This document shows, in pieces, positions 63,801 to 64,000 of a stretch of DNA of 64,000 bases (positions are counted from its first letter, which is position 1; each line of letters starts with the position of its first letter). Under the pieces are notes generated by a model that was not told where the DNA came from, did no database searches, and was given only the letters and a program-made list of their open reading frames with translations. The position numbers and the translations under genes are program-made. The stretch comes from CAVSJR01 sp963728285 (GTDB lineage Bacteria > Actinomycetota > UBA4738 > HRBIN12), in the NCBI GenBank assembly GCA_963728285.1, contig CAVSJR010000001.1:434001-498000 (forward strand). The letters are read 5' to 3'.

Positions 63801-64000
63801 ATGGCCCAGGCGCTGTGGACGGACCTGTACGAGCTGACCATGGCCGCGAGCTACCTGCGTCGCGGCATGACGGAGGAGGCGACGTTCAGCCTCTACATCC
63901 GTTCACTGCCGCCGGAACGAGGGTTCCTCGTCGCCGCCGGCCTCGAGCGGTCCCTGGACTTCCTCGACGGCCTCCGCTTCACGGACGAGGATCTCGCCTA
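63801..64000 (+). CDS. pncB: Nicotinate phosphoribosyltransferase, N-terminal part (cut by the window)
   Basis: The first 66 residues are present. ALWTDLYELTMAASYLRRGM and ATFSLYIRSLPPERGFLVAA are the family N-terminus, including the DLYELTM motif. The enzyme makes nicotinate mononucleotide in the Preiss-Handler NAD salvage route. The rest lies beyond the window. Confidence 0.92.
   Translation, partial: MAQALWTDLYELTMAASYLRRGMTEEATFSLYIRSLPPERGFLVAAGLERSLDFLDGLRFTDEDLA

Noticed and set aside
1..64000. CRISPR array, prophage, transposon or insertion sequence
   Set aside because: No regularly spaced repeats, transposase, integrase or phage structural genes were seen; the three tRNA genes show no duplicated 3' ends.

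Overview
The window reads as chromosomal DNA of a high-GC, probably deep-branching actinobacterium. A WhiB-type iron-sulfur regulator and an AdnA/AdnB helicase-nuclease pair are actinobacterial hallmarks. Many genes lack a ribosome binding site and instead carry a TAnnnT -10 hexamer 5-10 bases before the start codon, the pattern of leaderless mRNA that is common in that phylum. Some features are unlike the textbook actinobacteria: a long Bacillus-type SRP RNA, the order tadA / tRNA-Ser / SRP RNA / dnaX / recR, a free-standing rpsD, and selenocysteine genes selA-selB. I see no phage, insertion sequence or CRISPR array.

About 18-20 genes are split by single-base indels, roughly 30 in 64 kb. Most are one extra base, and they also hit genes that should be indispensable (dnaX, tadA). 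I read them as sequencing or assembly errors, so I give one entry per gene across its whole span and mark the approximate break.

Layout. 1-5.3 kb: envelope proteins, a DUF72 protein, a membrane phosphoesterase and a badly broken M50 site-2 protease. 5.4-11.6 kb: adnA-adnB double-strand-break resection motor. 11.6-17.3 kb: two cyclic-nucleotide-binding-fold proteins, methyltransferases, an MBL hydrolase coupled to a NUDIX enzyme, and a ribbon-helix-helix regulator with its own likely operator. 17.4-22 kb: a lone nuoD, then selA-selB. 22-31 kb: RidA, WhiB, NfeD, a class A penicillin-binding protein with PASTA domains, YqeY, a phosphoesterase, a glycosyltransferase, tRNA-Pro and a NlpC/P60 cell-wall hydrolase behind a structured leader. 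31-36.5 kb: SDR, rpe, a DMT transporter, an ADP-ribosylglycohydrolase homologue, rpsD and a PD40 lipoprotein.

36.6-43.3 kb (minus strand) is the most distinctive unit: an apparent five-gene operon with an acyl-CoA-reductase/HAD fusion, a zinc alcohol dehydrogenase, a LarA-like protein, a PlsC-type acyltransferase and a TetR repressor. A leaderless promoter carrying a 16-bp palindrome precedes it. 43.5-48.4 kb: MFS transporter, MazG-like enzyme, GNAT, then lysC-asd-HIT. 48.6-54.3 kb: a DUF4349 protein and a coupled set of two thiolase-fold proteins without the usual nucleophilic cysteine (one fused to DUF35), a free DUF35 protein and an acyl-CoA dehydrogenase.

54.2-64 kb: S9 peptidase, recR, dnaX, SRP RNA, a lipoprotein, DoxX, a HAD phosphatase, two tRNA-Ser genes, an AIM24 protein, a truncated MFS gene, tadA, a small metallopeptidase and the start of a nicotinate phosphoribosyltransferase gene.
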